A stretch of DNA of 64,000 nt, taken from Haladaptatus paucihalophilus DX253. Its GTDB lineage: Archaea; Halobacteriota; Halobacteria; Halobacteriales; Haladaptataceae. The stretch is from NCBI RefSeq assembly GCF_000376445.1, contig NZ_AQXI01000001.1, positions 62,001-126,000 of the forward strand. Reading direction: 5' to 3'. The notes below the pieces were generated by a model. The model made no database searches and was not told the DNA's origin. It was given only the letters and a program-made list of their open reading frames with translations. Position 1 is the stretch's first letter; every line of letters starts with the position of its first letter. Below are positions 25,659 to 34,695 of the stretch, in pieces. Made by a program: the position numbers and the translations under genes.

Positions 25659-26294
25659 TCAGGCGAGAACGGGTCGAACCGAAGACAGCGACTCGACGGA
25701 CGCGTCGGCCCGCGGATCGTCCGTCTCAGAAATCCAGATCCCCGTGAATCCGACTGCCTGCGCCGGGAGAACGTCGCGTTCGAGGTCGTCCGCGACGAAC
25801 GCGTGTGCATCGTCGGGCAACTCCCGCCGAGCCAGTTCGAAGATTTCCGCGTCGGGTTTGTTCACCCCGACTTCACAGGAGATGATTTCGGCATCGAAGT
25901 ACTCGGACAGACCGTGGCGTCGCAACTTCTCGCGCTGGACGCGTCCGACGCCGTTCGTCAGGACGCCGAGCGTGTGGTCGGTTTCGAGGTCCGTGAGCAG
26001 TTCGTGCGCGCCGGAAACGAGTTCGGTCCGTTCGAGTTCCGCTTCGATTCGCGCGTCCGCGAACGTCTCGCCGTCGGTCGGGAGGTCGAACTCGGCGCAG
26101 ATGTCGCTCATCGCGGCCCGATACGGCTCGTCGTTACACGCCGAGAAGTAGTCGAGAAACGCCGTCACGTAGCTATCGTGAAGCCCGTCGCGGTCGGGGA
26201 TACCCAGACTCTCCCGTGCCGCAACGAACATCTCCTCGAACGACGCCGTGTGACGTACCAGCGTTCCGTCGAGGTCGAAATAACAGGTTGCCAT
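25659..26294 (-). CDS. HAD-superfamily hydrolase (phosphatase type)
   Basis: 211 residues from ATG 26294 (a TTG one codon earlier is possible). Motif I is CYFDLDGTLV, motif II is LGVLTNGVG, the lysine is in EVGVNKPDAEIF, and motif IV is AFVADDLERDV. A helical cap lies between motifs I and II. Such enzymes dephosphorylate small metabolites such as phosphoglycolate or sugar phosphates. Specificity unknown. Confidence 0.9.
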   Translation of the reverse strand: MATCYFDLDGTLVRHTASFEEMFVAARESLGIPDRDGLHDSYVTAFLDYFSACNDEPYRAAMSDICAEFDLPTDGETFADARIEAELERTELVSGAHELLTDLETDHTLGVLTNGVGRVQREKLRRHGLSEYFDAEIISCEVGVNKPDAEIFELARRELPDDAHAFVADDLERDVLPAQAVGFTGIWISETDDPRADASVESLSSVRPVLA

Positions 26295-26458
26295 CAAGTG
26301 GCGGTATCGAACGGAACGGTTTGTACTTTTGGGAGGAAGTGGGTAGAAGGGTAGTGAGGCCCCACTACCCGACGAGTATCGAACACGATTGTTCGTTCGA
26401 TTAACCGCGCACTTTCGAAACCAGAACCCCTATCGTTCGACACGCGAAACGAACGAGT

Positions 26459-27223
26459 GTGACCGACCGCGACGAGTTCAGGGTAGACATGCACGTCAAA
26501 GTGCTAGACGAGAAGGTTGTCCGCCGGGCGAAGCAACGCGGCCTCGACGCCTTGGTGTACGCGCCGCACTTCGTCCGCCTCCCGGAGATTCGTCGGCGGA
26601 CGGAGCGATTCTCCGACGACGACCTGCTCGTCGTGCCCGCACGCGAGGTGTTTACCGGGACGTGGCGGAACCGAAAACACGTCCTTGCCGTCGGACTCGA
26701 CGAACCCGTTCCGGATTTCATCACGCTCACCGGCGCGATGGCGGAGTTCGAGCGACAGAACGCCGCGGTCTTGGTACCTCACCCCGAGTTCTTGAGCGTG
26801 GGCGTCTCGGAGGCCGATATTCGCGTCCACAGCGACGTGATTCACGCCGTCGAGACGTACAACCCGAAACACTGGGAGCGACACAACCGTCGGGCGAAAG
26901 CCATCGTCGAAACCACCGACAAATCCGCGTTCGGGTCGTCGTACGCCCATCTCCACGGAACCATCGGCGAGGTGTGGACGGCGTTCGACACCCCCGTCGA
27001 AACGGAAGCCGAGTTGGTCGAGCAACTCCGGACGGGGAACGTGACGCGCGTCGTCCACCGCACGGGGCGAAGCCACGAGCTCCGGCGACGGGTGGAGTTC
27101 GCACACCTCGGGTGGGAAAACTCGTGGAAGAAAATCGACCGTCTCGTCCTCTCGGGAATGGAACCGACGCATCCCGACCACGAGGCCTACGACGGACAGT
27201 TCGACGATATCAGCGTTTACTGA
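26459..27223 (+). CDS. PHP-domain phosphoesterase-like protein
   Basis: 254 residues from GTG 26459, close to the divergent HAD gene. The opening FRVDMHVKVLDEKVVRRAKQ followed by LDALVYAPHF is a PHP fold with DxHxK in place of the usual DxHxH. VLVPHPEFL holds a further metal ligand. The C-terminal HLGWENSWKKIDRL is not familiar. It is probably a metal-dependent phosphoesterase or an inactive relative. Confidence 0.8.
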   Translation: MTDRDEFRVDMHVKVLDEKVVRRAKQRGLDALVYAPHFVRLPEIRRRTERFSDDDLLVVPAREVFTGTWRNRKHVLAVGLDEPVPDFITLTGAMAEFERQNAAVLVPHPEFLSVGVSEADIRVHSDVIHAVETYNPKHWERHNRRAKAIVETTDKSAFGSSYAHLHGTIGEVWTAFDTPVETEAELVEQLRTGNVTRVVHRTGRSHELRRRVEFAHLGWENSWKKIDRLVLSGMEPTHPDHEAYDGQFDDISVY

Positions 27224-27226
27224 AAC

Positions 27227-27706
27227 CTACTGAATCCCGACTGCCGTGAGTCCGGCGTGGACGAGGAACTGCCGATTGACGAAGAGCGCCGCGACGACCA
27301 ATTCGAAGGCCGTCACCGCCAGCGTAACCATCGTCGCGTAGTTGCTGCTCACCGAAACGCCGAACGGCGCGCCGAACTCCTTCTCGTACGGATAGAACAG
27401 CGCGAGGCCGCGCTTGCTTCCGAGCATGTCGAGAGCGTAGTGGGTGAGGATGCCGATCCAGACGAACTGCAAATTCCCGAACACCATCGGGAAGACGTAG
27501 AACAGCGCGAGCACCGGGAGATTGTGGAGCGTCTTCCGGTGTTTGCCGAACGCGGTATCCACGTCGGGAAAGAGCGCGCCGAGGATGACCGGAACGCCGA
27601 CCTCGACGATGGTGTAGAACGTGGTCGTGTCCCCCGCCGGATGAAGGACGTATCCGAGTCCGATACCGAGAAGTGCCGCGTTCATGACGTGTTCCTTTCG
27701 ATTCAT
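27227..27706 (-). CDS. Membrane-bound metal-dependent hydrolase-like protein (YdjM/DUF457)
   Basis: 159 residues from ATG 27706, where MNRKEHVMNAALLGIGLGYV is the typical YdjM start. About four transmembrane segments are present, with GALFPDVDTAFGKHRKTLHN and ILTHYALDMLG supplying the conserved Asp/His residues. In bacteria this family is linked to the SOS response; its function here is unknown. It ends 3 bp from the convergent PHP gene. Confidence 0.82.
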   Translation of the reverse strand: MNRKEHVMNAALLGIGLGYVLHPAGDTTTFYTIVEVGVPVILGALFPDVDTAFGKHRKTLHNLPVLALFYVFPMVFGNLQFVWIGILTHYALDMLGSKRGLALFYPYEKEFGAPFGVSVSSNYATMVTLAVTAFELVVAALFVNRQFLVHAGLTAVGIQ

Positions 27707-27747
27707 TCGGTTGCAGGTCCCACCCCGCACTATCAAGGTTTTCCCTT

Positions 27748-28251
27748 TCACTCCAGTTCGACGAAGAGGTCGGAGAGGGCCTGTCGCGCTATTTTTGCCT
27801 TTATCTCCTGTCTCGACCCGTCGAACTCGTGGCGCGCGACCGACGAATAGCTCTCGCCGCTTCCCCACTCACCGGCGTGAGCGACCCCGATGAAGACGGT
27901 TCCAACGGGTTTGTCCTCCGTTCCCCCAGCCGGTCCCGCGATGCCGGTCGTGGCGACGCTCCACGTCGTTCCCGCGGCGTCGCGCACGCCGCGAGCCATC
28001 TGCCGGGCGACGGGTTCGCTCACGGCTCCGTGTTCGTCCAGCGCCTCACGCGTGACGCCGACGTGTTCCATCTTCGCGTCGTACGAGTAGGTGACGAGTC
28101 CCCGGTCGAAGTAGTCGCTCGACCCCGGTACGTCCGTCAACAGCGACCCGATGAGGCCGCCGGTACAGGACTCGGCGGTTGCGACCGTCGCGTCCGACTC
28201 GCGGAGCGCGTCTCCGACCCGCTTCTCGATGGCGTCGTCGTTCGTGCTCAT
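27748..28251 (-). CDS. CinA-family nicotinamide mononucleotide deamidase
   Basis: 167 residues from ATG 28251. The CinA C-terminal domain shows VATAESCTGGLIGSLLTDVPGSS, RGLVTYSYDAKMEHVGV and ATTGIAGPAGGTEDKPVGTV. It hydrolyses NMN to nicotinate mononucleotide in pyridine nucleotide salvage. The N-terminal MoaB-like domain of full CinA is absent, as in the stand-alone PncC form. Confidence 0.92.
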   Translation of the reverse strand: MSTNDDAIEKRVGDALRESDATVATAESCTGGLIGSLLTDVPGSSDYFDRGLVTYSYDAKMEHVGVTREALDEHGAVSEPVARQMARGVRDAAGTTWSVATTGIAGPAGGTEDKPVGTVFIGVAHAGEWGSGESYSSVARHEFDGSRQEIKAKIARQALSDLFVELE

Positions 28252-28350
28252 GCGGGAGTGGACGGGGCGGGCGAGAAAGAAAGTGCGGGTCGGACCGGTG
28301 GACGTGGTCGTGGGCGAAAGAAAGACTTGGCAGTGCTGCAATCGTGCGGT

Positions 28351-29457
28351 ATGGACTACGACACGCCGCTGTTCTTTCACGTGATGTCATACGCGACGGA
28401 CGCCGACCGCGACGTCATCGATATGGTGAGCGGGAACCCCGACTGGGGGTCGCCGCCCGGCATCGCCGAGGGGCTTCACGAGTACGCCGACCTCGGCGGG
28501 GAGGATTTCCAGTACCCGCCGAGCGAAGGACTGGTCGAACTCCGCGAGGAAATCGCCGCGCGGCGCGACGTCGATGTTTCTCAGGTGGTCGTGACCGCTG
28601 GTGGCGGCGAGGCTAACTATCTGGCGATGGCGCGGGCGATGGAGCGCGAAGCGGGCGACGAGTTCATTCTCACCGACCCGGTGTATCCGTACTACCCCGG
28701 CAAGACGACGATGCTGGATGCGAAACAGCGCTTCGTCGCCACCGCCGAGGACGGCACGCTCGACCCAGACGACGTTCGAGAGGCGGCGAGCGAGGACACC
28801 GCCGGAATCGTCGTCAACTCGCCGAACAACCCGACCGGCGCGGTGTACGACGAGGAGTCGATGCGCGAACTCGTGGAAATCGCCGAGGAGTACGACGCGC
28901 TCCTCGTGAGCGACGAGGTGTACGACCACTTCGACTTCTCCGGGAAGTTCACCAGCGCGTTGACGTTCGATTCGGACCACCGCGTCGTCACGAACTCGTT
29001 TTCCAAGTCGTTGGCCATCACCGGCTTCCGAGTCGGCTACGCTATTTTCCCGCCGGACCTCGTGGACGTGGCGAAGACGCGCCACATGCTGACGAACGTT
29101 GCCGGAAGCAGGCCGTCGCAGTACGCGGTGCTCCACGCGCTCCGCGAGACGACGCGGGAGTACTACGAGGAAAACCGCAGGCTCCTCGAATCGCGCATCG
29201 AGACGTTCACCGACGCGCTCGACGCGGCGGGCGCGGACTACACCACGCCGGACGGTGCCTTCTACGTCATGGCTCGCTTCCCCGACTTCCCCGGCACGCT
29301 CTCGAACGTCGAGAAACTCATCGACGAGGCGGGCGTGGCTGGCATGCCCGGCGAAGCCTTCGGCTCCTCACGCGACGACTGGGTTCGCTTCGCGCTCGTC
29401 ACCCCCCGCGCCGAGGAGGCGGCCGAACGACTCGCGGACTACTTCAGCGACCGTTGA
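28351..29457 (+). CDS. PLP-dependent aminotransferase, class I/II
   Basis: 368 residues from ATG 28351. The PLP lysine is in TNSFSKSLAITGFRVGY. VNSPNNPTGAVY and LLVSDEVYDHF are the conserved cofactor-binding motifs, and WVRFAL near the end has the substrate-carboxylate Arg. It resembles the aspartate/alanine aminotransferase branch. It is divergent from cinA across 99 bp. The amino donor cannot be read from sequence. Confidence 0.93.
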   Translation: MDYDTPLFFHVMSYATDADRDVIDMVSGNPDWGSPPGIAEGLHEYADLGGEDFQYPPSEGLVELREEIAARRDVDVSQVVVTAGGGEANYLAMARAMEREAGDEFILTDPVYPYYPGKTTMLDAKQRFVATAEDGTLDPDDVREAASEDTAGIVVNSPNNPTGAVYDEESMRELVEIAEEYDALLVSDEVYDHFDFSGKFTSALTFDSDHRVVTNSFSKSLAITGFRVGYAIFPPDLVDVAKTRHMLTNVAGSRPSQYAVLHALRETTREYYEENRRLLESRIETFTDALDAAGADYTTPDGAFYVMARFPDFPGTLSNVEKLIDEAGVAGMPGEAFGSSRDDWVRFALVTPRAEEAAERLADYFSDR

Positions 29458-29651
29458 CTCGCCCGATTGGCGCACCCGTGGTGGGTTAGGCAGACTGTGG
29501 GTCGCGAATCGGTCGGAACTCCGCGACCCGAAACCGTCCATCGGGGTTGGTTTCGGGTTGGTATTTAAATTCTCGTGAGCGAAGCGAGAACGCTCGACCC
29601 CGGTACGCGGACAACAGAAGGTACGTAAACCCTCACCCGATAGCTCCCGGT
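29458..29651 (+). promoter_or_regulatory. Promoter region of the Get3/ArsA-type gene with a small hairpin
   Basis: The 194-bp spacer has GGTATTTAAATT (about 29561-29572), a strong TATA-like element, followed directly by TTCTCG/CGAGAA around TGAGCGAAG. The loop again contains GAGCGAAG, as in the hairpins at 16.9 and 39.9 kb. The hairpin would lie in the 5' leader. Confidence 0.45.
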
Positions 29652-30692
29652 ATGGCTGAAATCGACGTCGAACCCGTCGAACGAATCGAGGAGGATGTCG
29701 TTCCAACGGGTATCGACGCACCCGAGTACGTTCTCTACGGCGGGAAAGGCGGCGTGGGGAAGACGACGATGGCCGCCGCGACCGCGCTGGCGAGCGCGCG
29801 CGACGGAACCCGAACCTTGGTCGTCTCGACCGACCCGGCCCATTCGCTGTCGGACACGTTCGAGTACGACATTCCGTCGGAGGCGACGCGCATTCGGGAG
29901 GAGATTCCGCTGTACGCCGCCGAAATCGACCCGGACGCCGCGCTGGAAGAACAGGCCGGAATGCTCGGCGGCGAGAACCCCCTCGGCGGGATGCTCGGCG
30001 ACGAGGACGACGGCCCGATGGCCTCGCTGCTGGGCGGGGCGATGCCCGGCGCGGACGAGGCGGCGGCGATGCAGAAACTGCTGGAGTTTCTGGACGACGA
30101 GCGATTCGAGAGAGTCGTGGTGGACACCGCGCCGACGGGTCACACCCTCCGGTTGCTCGAACTCCCCGAACTGATGGACACGATGGTCGGTCGGATGATG
30201 AGCCTTCGACAACGGTTTCAGGGCATGATGGACGGCGTGAAGGGGATGTTCGGCGGCGGTGCCGACGACCCGGAGGAGGGAATGGACGACTTGGACGCGT
30301 TCAAAGAGCGGATTCAAGACCTCCGGCGGACGCTCCGTGACCCGTCGAAGACGGACTTCCGCGTCGTCATGATTCCCGAGGAGATGAGCGTGTTCGAATC
30401 GAAGCGCCTGCTCGCGCAACTCGACGAGTTCGGCATTCCCGTCGGGACGGTCATCGTCAACCGCGTGATGGAGAACCTCGCCGACGTGACCGATTCGGTC
30501 GATTCGAGTCGGTTTGCGACGCCGAACCTGGAGGAATGTGAGTTCTGTCAGCAGCGGTGGGAGGTCCAGCAGGGTGCGCTCCGAGAGGCACAGGACGTGT
30601 TCCGCGGCCATACCATCAAACGAGTGCCGCTGTTCGCCGACGAAGTTCGCGGCGAGGAGATGTTGCGCGTCGTCGCGGCCTGTTTGGACTGA
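29652..30692 (+). CDS. Get3/ArsA-family ATPase
   Basis: 346 residues from ATG 29652. The deviant Walker A GGKGGVGKTT (about 30-39) has the signature lysine, with STDPAHSLSDTF (switch I) and VDTAPTGHTLRLLELP (switch II). ECEFCQQRW carries the CxxC that bridges the dimer with zinc in Get3. A Met/Gly-rich middle (FQGMMDGVKGMFGGGADD) fits the tail-anchor-binding region. It therefore looks more like a Get3/TRC40 homologue for membrane-protein targeting than an arsenite pump; no ars genes lie nearby. Confidence 0.88.
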   Translation: MAEIDVEPVERIEEDVVPTGIDAPEYVLYGGKGGVGKTTMAAATALASARDGTRTLVVSTDPAHSLSDTFEYDIPSEATRIREEIPLYAAEIDPDAALEEQAGMLGGENPLGGMLGDEDDGPMASLLGGAMPGADEAAAMQKLLEFLDDERFERVVVDTAPTGHTLRLLELPELMDTMVGRMMSLRQRFQGMMDGVKGMFGGGADDPEEGMDDLDAFKERIQDLRRTLRDPSKTDFRVVMIPEEMSVFESKRLLAQLDEFGIPVGTVIVNRVMENLADVTDSVDSSRFATPNLEECEFCQQRWEVQQGALREAQDVFRGHTIKRVPLFADEVRGEEMLRVVAACLD

Positions 30693-30731
30693 CGCGTTCC
30701 GTCGGGAAGCGGTTTTGAATCGGATTCGGAA

Positions 30732-31583
30732 TCAGTCGAAGAACTTCTTCACCCAGTCGCTTGTCGAAAGCTCGGAAACCGTCCCGTACAGCTTGTCGAG
30801 CCACGACGCGGGGAGGATGCGCGCGTAGTCGGTGAGCTGGGCCACCGTCCCGACCGGATACCGGGCGTCCGGATGTTGGACGTTCGCCGCGTCGAGGATG
30901 GTGTCCGCGACCTCTTTCGGGTGAACCGCGCCGGGCATGCCGCCGTCGACGGCCTGCCGGTCGCCGTACATCTCGTAGAAGCGGTCGTAGCCGCCGGAGC
31001 GCTCGACGCCTTCGATTTCGTCACTCGCCCGGTCGTAAAACTCGGTATCGACCGGACCGGGTTCGACGAGCACGACGTCGACGTCGTACTCGTCGACTTC
31101 GCCACGGAGGGAGTCCGAGATGCCTTCCAGCGCGAACTTCGATCCGCTGTAGATTCCCATGCCGGGGACGGCCACGCGGCCGACCGCGCTGGAGACGTTG
31201 ATGATAGTCCCCTTCCCGCGCTCCCGCATGTGGGACAGCGCGGCCCGCGCCAGTCGAAGCGGTCCGTAGACGTTCACGTCGAACTGCGCGTGGACCTGTT
31301 CTATCGGCACGTCCTCGACCGGGCCGGGTTGGGCGTACCCCGCGTTGTTGACGAGACAGTCGAGATGACCGTGCTCGTCGATGATTTCGTCGATGACGCG
31401 CTCTACGTCGTCGGCTTCGGTGACGTCGAGCGTCGAAATGTGACAGCCCTTCTCCCCGAGCGTCTGAATGTCGGCGGGGTTCCGGGCGGTCGCGTACACC
31501 TCCCAGCCGTCCGCGAGGAACGACAGGGCGGTTTCCCGTCCGATGCCCGACGAACAGCCGGTTATCAGCACAGTCTCATCCAT
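30732..31583 (-). CDS. Short-chain dehydrogenase/reductase
   Basis: 283 residues of the classical SDR fold. The cofactor motif is TGCSSGIGRETA, the structural motif is VNNAGYAQPG, and the catalytic set is NVSSAVGR (Ser) and YSGSKFALEG (Tyr, Lys). The C-terminal extension (about 225-283) is longer than minimal SDRs and has a hydrophobic patch. Substrate unknown. It is convergent with the Get3-like gene. Confidence 0.9.
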   Translation of the reverse strand: MDETVLITGCSSGIGRETALSFLADGWEVYATARNPADIQTLGEKGCHISTLDVTEADDVERVIDEIIDEHGHLDCLVNNAGYAQPGPVEDVPIEQVHAQFDVNVYGPLRLARAALSHMRERGKGTIINVSSAVGRVAVPGMGIYSGSKFALEGISDSLRGEVDEYDVDVVLVEPGPVDTEFYDRASDEIEGVERSGGYDRFYEMYGDRQAVDGGMPGAVHPKEVADTILDAANVQHPDARYPVGTVAQLTDYARILPASWLDKLYGTVSELSTSDWVKKFFD

Positions 31584-31607
31584 GGGGTTTCCTTCGGACG
31601 GGGGTGG

Positions 31608-32459
31608 CTAAGTATCAACGGTTTCCGTTACTTCATCGGCGTACGCGTCCGCCCGCCGCGTCGGTTCGGGAAGTTTGTAGCCTGCACAGAGTTGCCAGAC
31701 CAGTTCCGCGGCCGTTTCGGCGCTCACGCGATGGCCTGAACTGACGTACAGCGGGTTGACGTGGCGCTTATCGGGATTCGGGTACTGGCGCGACTGCAGC
31801 GCGTAGCCGATGACCGTCCCGTCGGGCGCGCTGACCCGCGAGTTCGACACCACGGGAACGCGCTCGCCTTCGGCCATGTGTCCCTCCGGCGGGTCGCGGA
31901 GGTCGCCGCAGAGCAGGTTCTTGGCGACGCCGATGGCGGGCAGGTCGAGCATCACGCCGATGTGGGTGGCGATTCCGGCCTCCCGGAAGTGAATCCGTCC
32001 GCTCCCGTCCACGATTGCGAGGTCCGGTTCCACGGTCAGTTCCTCGAAGGCGCGTAAAATCGCCGTTCCCTCCCGGAACGACAGCAGGCCGGGGATGTAC
32101 GGAATCTCCGTCTCGACGGCGGCATGGGCGCGCTCGACGACTTCGCCGTCCCGCGACGCGACGACAGCGCTCACCGCAAGGTCGCCGACGAACGCTTGGT
32201 CCACGCCGACGACGACGGGGGATTCGGGGGACTCGGTGGGCACGGCGACATCCGAATCGTCGTCCTCGCCCTCGTTCTCATCCTCGCCCGTCGGGAGGTG
32301 AGTCTGCGCGTCGTCCGTCGGTTCGGCGCGGACGCTCTCGGGGTCGAACTCGAACGCGTCCTCGAAAATCGCCGCGTCGGCCACCTCGTGCTGGAGTTCT
32401 TCCATCTCTTCGCGCGACAGCGAAGCGTCCGGCGCGAATTCGGGATGTGCGAGGCGCAT
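31608..32459 (-). CDS. Endonuclease V
   Basis: 283 residues. It cleaves DNA or RNA next to deaminated bases such as inosine. VVGVDQAFVG has the first catalytic Asp, PYIPGLLSFREG is the family hallmark, and IVDGSGRIHFREAGIATHIG carries further active-site residues, followed by GVAKNLLCG. Between the N-terminal helix and the catalytic core an acidic insert (about residues 55-80, EDENEGEDDDSD) makes it longer than the usual ~220 residues. The lipid-like tail of other enzymes is absent. It lies 25 bp before the SDR start. Confidence 0.92.
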   Translation of the reverse strand: MRLAHPEFAPDASLSREEMEELQHEVADAAIFEDAFEFDPESVRAEPTDDAQTHLPTGEDENEGEDDDSDVAVPTESPESPVVVGVDQAFVGDLAVSAVVASRDGEVVERAHAAVETEIPYIPGLLSFREGTAILRAFEELTVEPDLAIVDGSGRIHFREAGIATHIGVMLDLPAIGVAKNLLCGDLRDPPEGHMAEGERVPVVSNSRVSAPDGTVIGYALQSRQYPNPDKRHVNPLYVSSGHRVSAETAAELVWQLCAGYKLPEPTRRADAYADEVTETVDT

Positions 32460-32465
32460 CGGAAA

Positions 32466-33359
32466 TCAGAATCGCCTACGTCCGCCCATGCCGCCGCCCC
32501 GCCGTCCACCGATGTCCAACTCGGAGGGGCCGCGCTTTCCTTCCCTCTTCAGTTTCGCGCCGTAGAGCAGACCGATTCCCAGTCCGGTGAGGTGGGCCAG
32601 TTGGGCGACGCCGCCCGCACCCGCACCGCCGATGACGCTGGCGAATCCGGAGTAGACGGCGAAGAGGGCCGTCGCGAGCCAGAGGGGCATCGGGATGATG
32701 AAGTAGATGAGAATCTTCATGTTCGGGTTCAGCACCGTGAGGACGCCCATGACCGCCATGATAGCGCCGCTCGCGCCGAGAACGGCGGAGGTGCTGCCCA
32801 TCATCGCGACGATGCCGACCTGCGCCAACCCGGCGAGGATGCCGCTGCCGAGGAACAGCGCCGTGAACTTCTTGCTCCCGATGCGCCGTTCCAACACGGG
32901 GCCGAAGAAGTACAGCGCGATGCCGTTGAAGAGGATGTGCGTGAAGCCGGTCGGGTTGTGGGCGAAGATGGACGTGACCCACGTCCAAACCCGTCCGATG
33001 TGTGTCGATTGGAGGACGAACAGTTCGGAGAACAACTGGGCGTCGCCCATGACGTTGATGACGAACACCTCGGCGATGAACGTCCCCACCATCAGCGTGA
33101 GGAACACGAACGTCATGTTCCCGCGGAAGTAGCTCAGCGGTCCGCCGGGACTCGTGTCCACGCTGAACCGACCACCGCCCTGCTTGTTCGCGCTATCGTC
33201 GAAGCCGCTGTCGAACACTCCCTTCGGGTCGTTCCACTGATTCAACCCCGGACAGGAGTGGTTTTCCGGCAGTCGGTGTTCGGCGCAGAACGTCCCGCCG
33301 CACATTCGACACTGGTACGGCATGTTCTCGTCCTGCCCACACACGTCGCATTGCGCCAT
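32466..33359 (-). CDS. Rhomboid-family intramembrane protease with N-terminal AN1-like zinc finger
   Basis: 297 residues. The N-terminal finger (CDVCGQDENMPYQCRMCGGT then FCAEHRLPENHSC, about 1-37) is AN1-like. Six transmembrane helices follow. HILFNGIALYFFGPVLER, GASGAIMAVMG with the catalytic Ser, and AHLTGLGIG with the catalytic His are the rhomboid motifs. A Gly/Arg-rich tail ends the protein. It cleaves membrane-protein segments inside the membrane. It sits 6 bp from the endonuclease V start, so they are co-transcribed. Confidence 0.92.
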   Translation of the reverse strand: MAQCDVCGQDENMPYQCRMCGGTFCAEHRLPENHSCPGLNQWNDPKGVFDSGFDDSANKQGGGRFSVDTSPGGPLSYFRGNMTFVFLTLMVGTFIAEVFVINVMGDAQLFSELFVLQSTHIGRVWTWVTSIFAHNPTGFTHILFNGIALYFFGPVLERRIGSKKFTALFLGSGILAGLAQVGIVAMMGSTSAVLGASGAIMAVMGVLTVLNPNMKILIYFIIPMPLWLATALFAVYSGFASVIGGAGAGGVAQLAHLTGLGIGLLYGAKLKREGKRGPSELDIGGRRGGGMGGRRRF

Positions 33360-33449
33360 TAGTCCATGGTTTGAACCGATAGGCCAAATGGGTTTGGGTG
33401 AAGAGGATGCGAGAATTAGGGGAGAACGCGGCGGCCGAACGGGTGACGG

Positions 33450-34139
33450 TCAGGCCGGTTTCCGCGCGCCGTAGACGGCGAAGTTGTAGTACTGCCAGAC
33501 CGACGTCACCGACTCGAATCCGGCCTCTCGAAGCCACAGCAGTTGGTCCGTCAGCGCGTCCGGGTCGTCGAACTCGTCGCTGGCCTGCCAGCGGTTCATG
33601 AACTCCTCTTCCTCCCAGCCCTTCGAGCGAACCCAGTTCGCTATCATCGCCGACGAGACCGTTTCGAGGTGCGACGCGTCGAATCGAATCACGTCGCCGT
33701 TGACGAACCATCCGCCGGGAACGAGGGCGTCGGCGAGCGAGTCGAAGAGGGTCCGTTTTTCCGCCGACGGGAGGTGGTGGACCGCGAGCGAGGTGATTAC
33801 GAGGTCGAACTCGTCGCTCGCCGTCGGATAGTCGTCCGGGAAGGTTCCCTGCACGATGTCGGCGCGGTCCCCGAACGTCTCCAGTTTTCGCTCGGCCTCG
33901 GCGAGCATTCCCTCGCTGTGGTCCACCGCAAGGACCGTGCTCTCCGGAAAGCGGGTCAGCAGTTTCGCCGTGAGTTCGCCCGTCCCCGCACCGAGTTCGA
34001 GGACGCGTATCTCCTCGGTTCGGTCCTGCGGCGGCGAGTTCAAAATCGCGTCGTGAAGTTCGTCGTACCGCGGGACGATGGCCTCGATACCGGGGTCGTA
34101 GAGGCTCGAATCCGCGAACACTTCGCCGGGCTTTTTCAT
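33450..34139 (-). CDS. SAM-dependent methyltransferase
   Basis: 229 residues from ATG 34139. Motif I is VLELGAGTGELTAKL, motif II is VLAVDHSEGML, and the later motif is FDLVITSLAVHHLP, all class I methyltransferase. The C-terminal FESVTSVWQYYNFAVYGARK is the usual last strand pair. The substrate cannot be read. The start was chosen because the upstream 15 codons lack family features. Confidence 0.88.
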   Translation of the reverse strand: MKKPGEVFADSSLYDPGIEAIVPRYDELHDAILNSPPQDRTEEIRVLELGAGTGELTAKLLTRFPESTVLAVDHSEGMLAEAERKLETFGDRADIVQGTFPDDYPTASDEFDLVITSLAVHHLPSAEKRTLFDSLADALVPGGWFVNGDVIRFDASHLETVSSAMIANWVRSKGWEEEEFMNRWQASDEFDDPDALTDQLLWLREAGFESVTSVWQYYNFAVYGARKPA

Positions 34140-34257
34140 GGCACCAGTTCCCCACGGGCGAAGTAATGCTTTTTCTGGCCTCATTCGAGCGGGGGAGAAT
34201 TATGACCGAAACGCATAGGGCATGAGGTTTTTGCCCTCACGACGACGAGTATGGGGT

Positions 34258-34695
34258 GTGAAGGGGTACGAACGCAAAGGATTGCTGGAACGGGTCGAGC
34301 GGGAGGGCGCGACCGTCGGCGCATCGATTCCCGAGACGATTTCGGTCCAGGGACAGGACATCGACCTCCGGGAGTTCGTCTTCGAAATCAAGCGGCTGGA
34401 CACGGTTCCCCCGGGAGAACGGGAGCGCGTGGAGCAGGCGAAGACGAACCTCCGCCGAGAACGGCTCCAGCGCAAGGAACGACTCGAAGAGGCGGACATC
34501 AGCTTCGAGGAAGGCGAGCGACTGGTCGAGAGCATCATCGGCATCGACCGAGCGCTGAACGCGCTCGAAAGCCTCGGGGCGACGAACCTCGAAGCCGAAG
34601 AGAAGGCGAAGGAGGCGGCCGACCAGAAGCGGTGGGTGTCGTTCCTCCAGAAAGCGCTCGGGAAGGAGAGCGCCGGAAAACGGTCTCGACTATGA
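34258..34695 (+). CDS. DUF5788 family protein
   Basis: 145 residues from GTG 34258, since KGYERKGLLERVEREGATVG is the family's natural N-terminus; an in-frame ATG at 34222 would add 12 basic residues. The rest is helical and charged (IDLREFVFEIKRLDTVPPGE, then RERVEQAKTNLRRERLQR). The family is conserved in haloarchaea with unknown function. It overlaps polX by 4 bp, and that coupling to a repair polymerase is a hint of a DNA-related role. Confidence 0.82.
   Translation: MKGYERKGLLERVEREGATVGASIPETISVQGQDIDLREFVFEIKRLDTVPPGERERVEQAKTNLRRERLQRKERLEEADISFEEGERLVESIIGIDRALNALESLGATNLEAEEKAKEAADQKRWVSFLQKALGKESAGKRSRL

Noticed and set aside
29652-30692. Arsenite efflux ATPase ArsA
   Set aside because: No ars genes nearby, a single ATPase domain and a zinc CxxC favour Get3-type targeting, so the arsenic role was not called.
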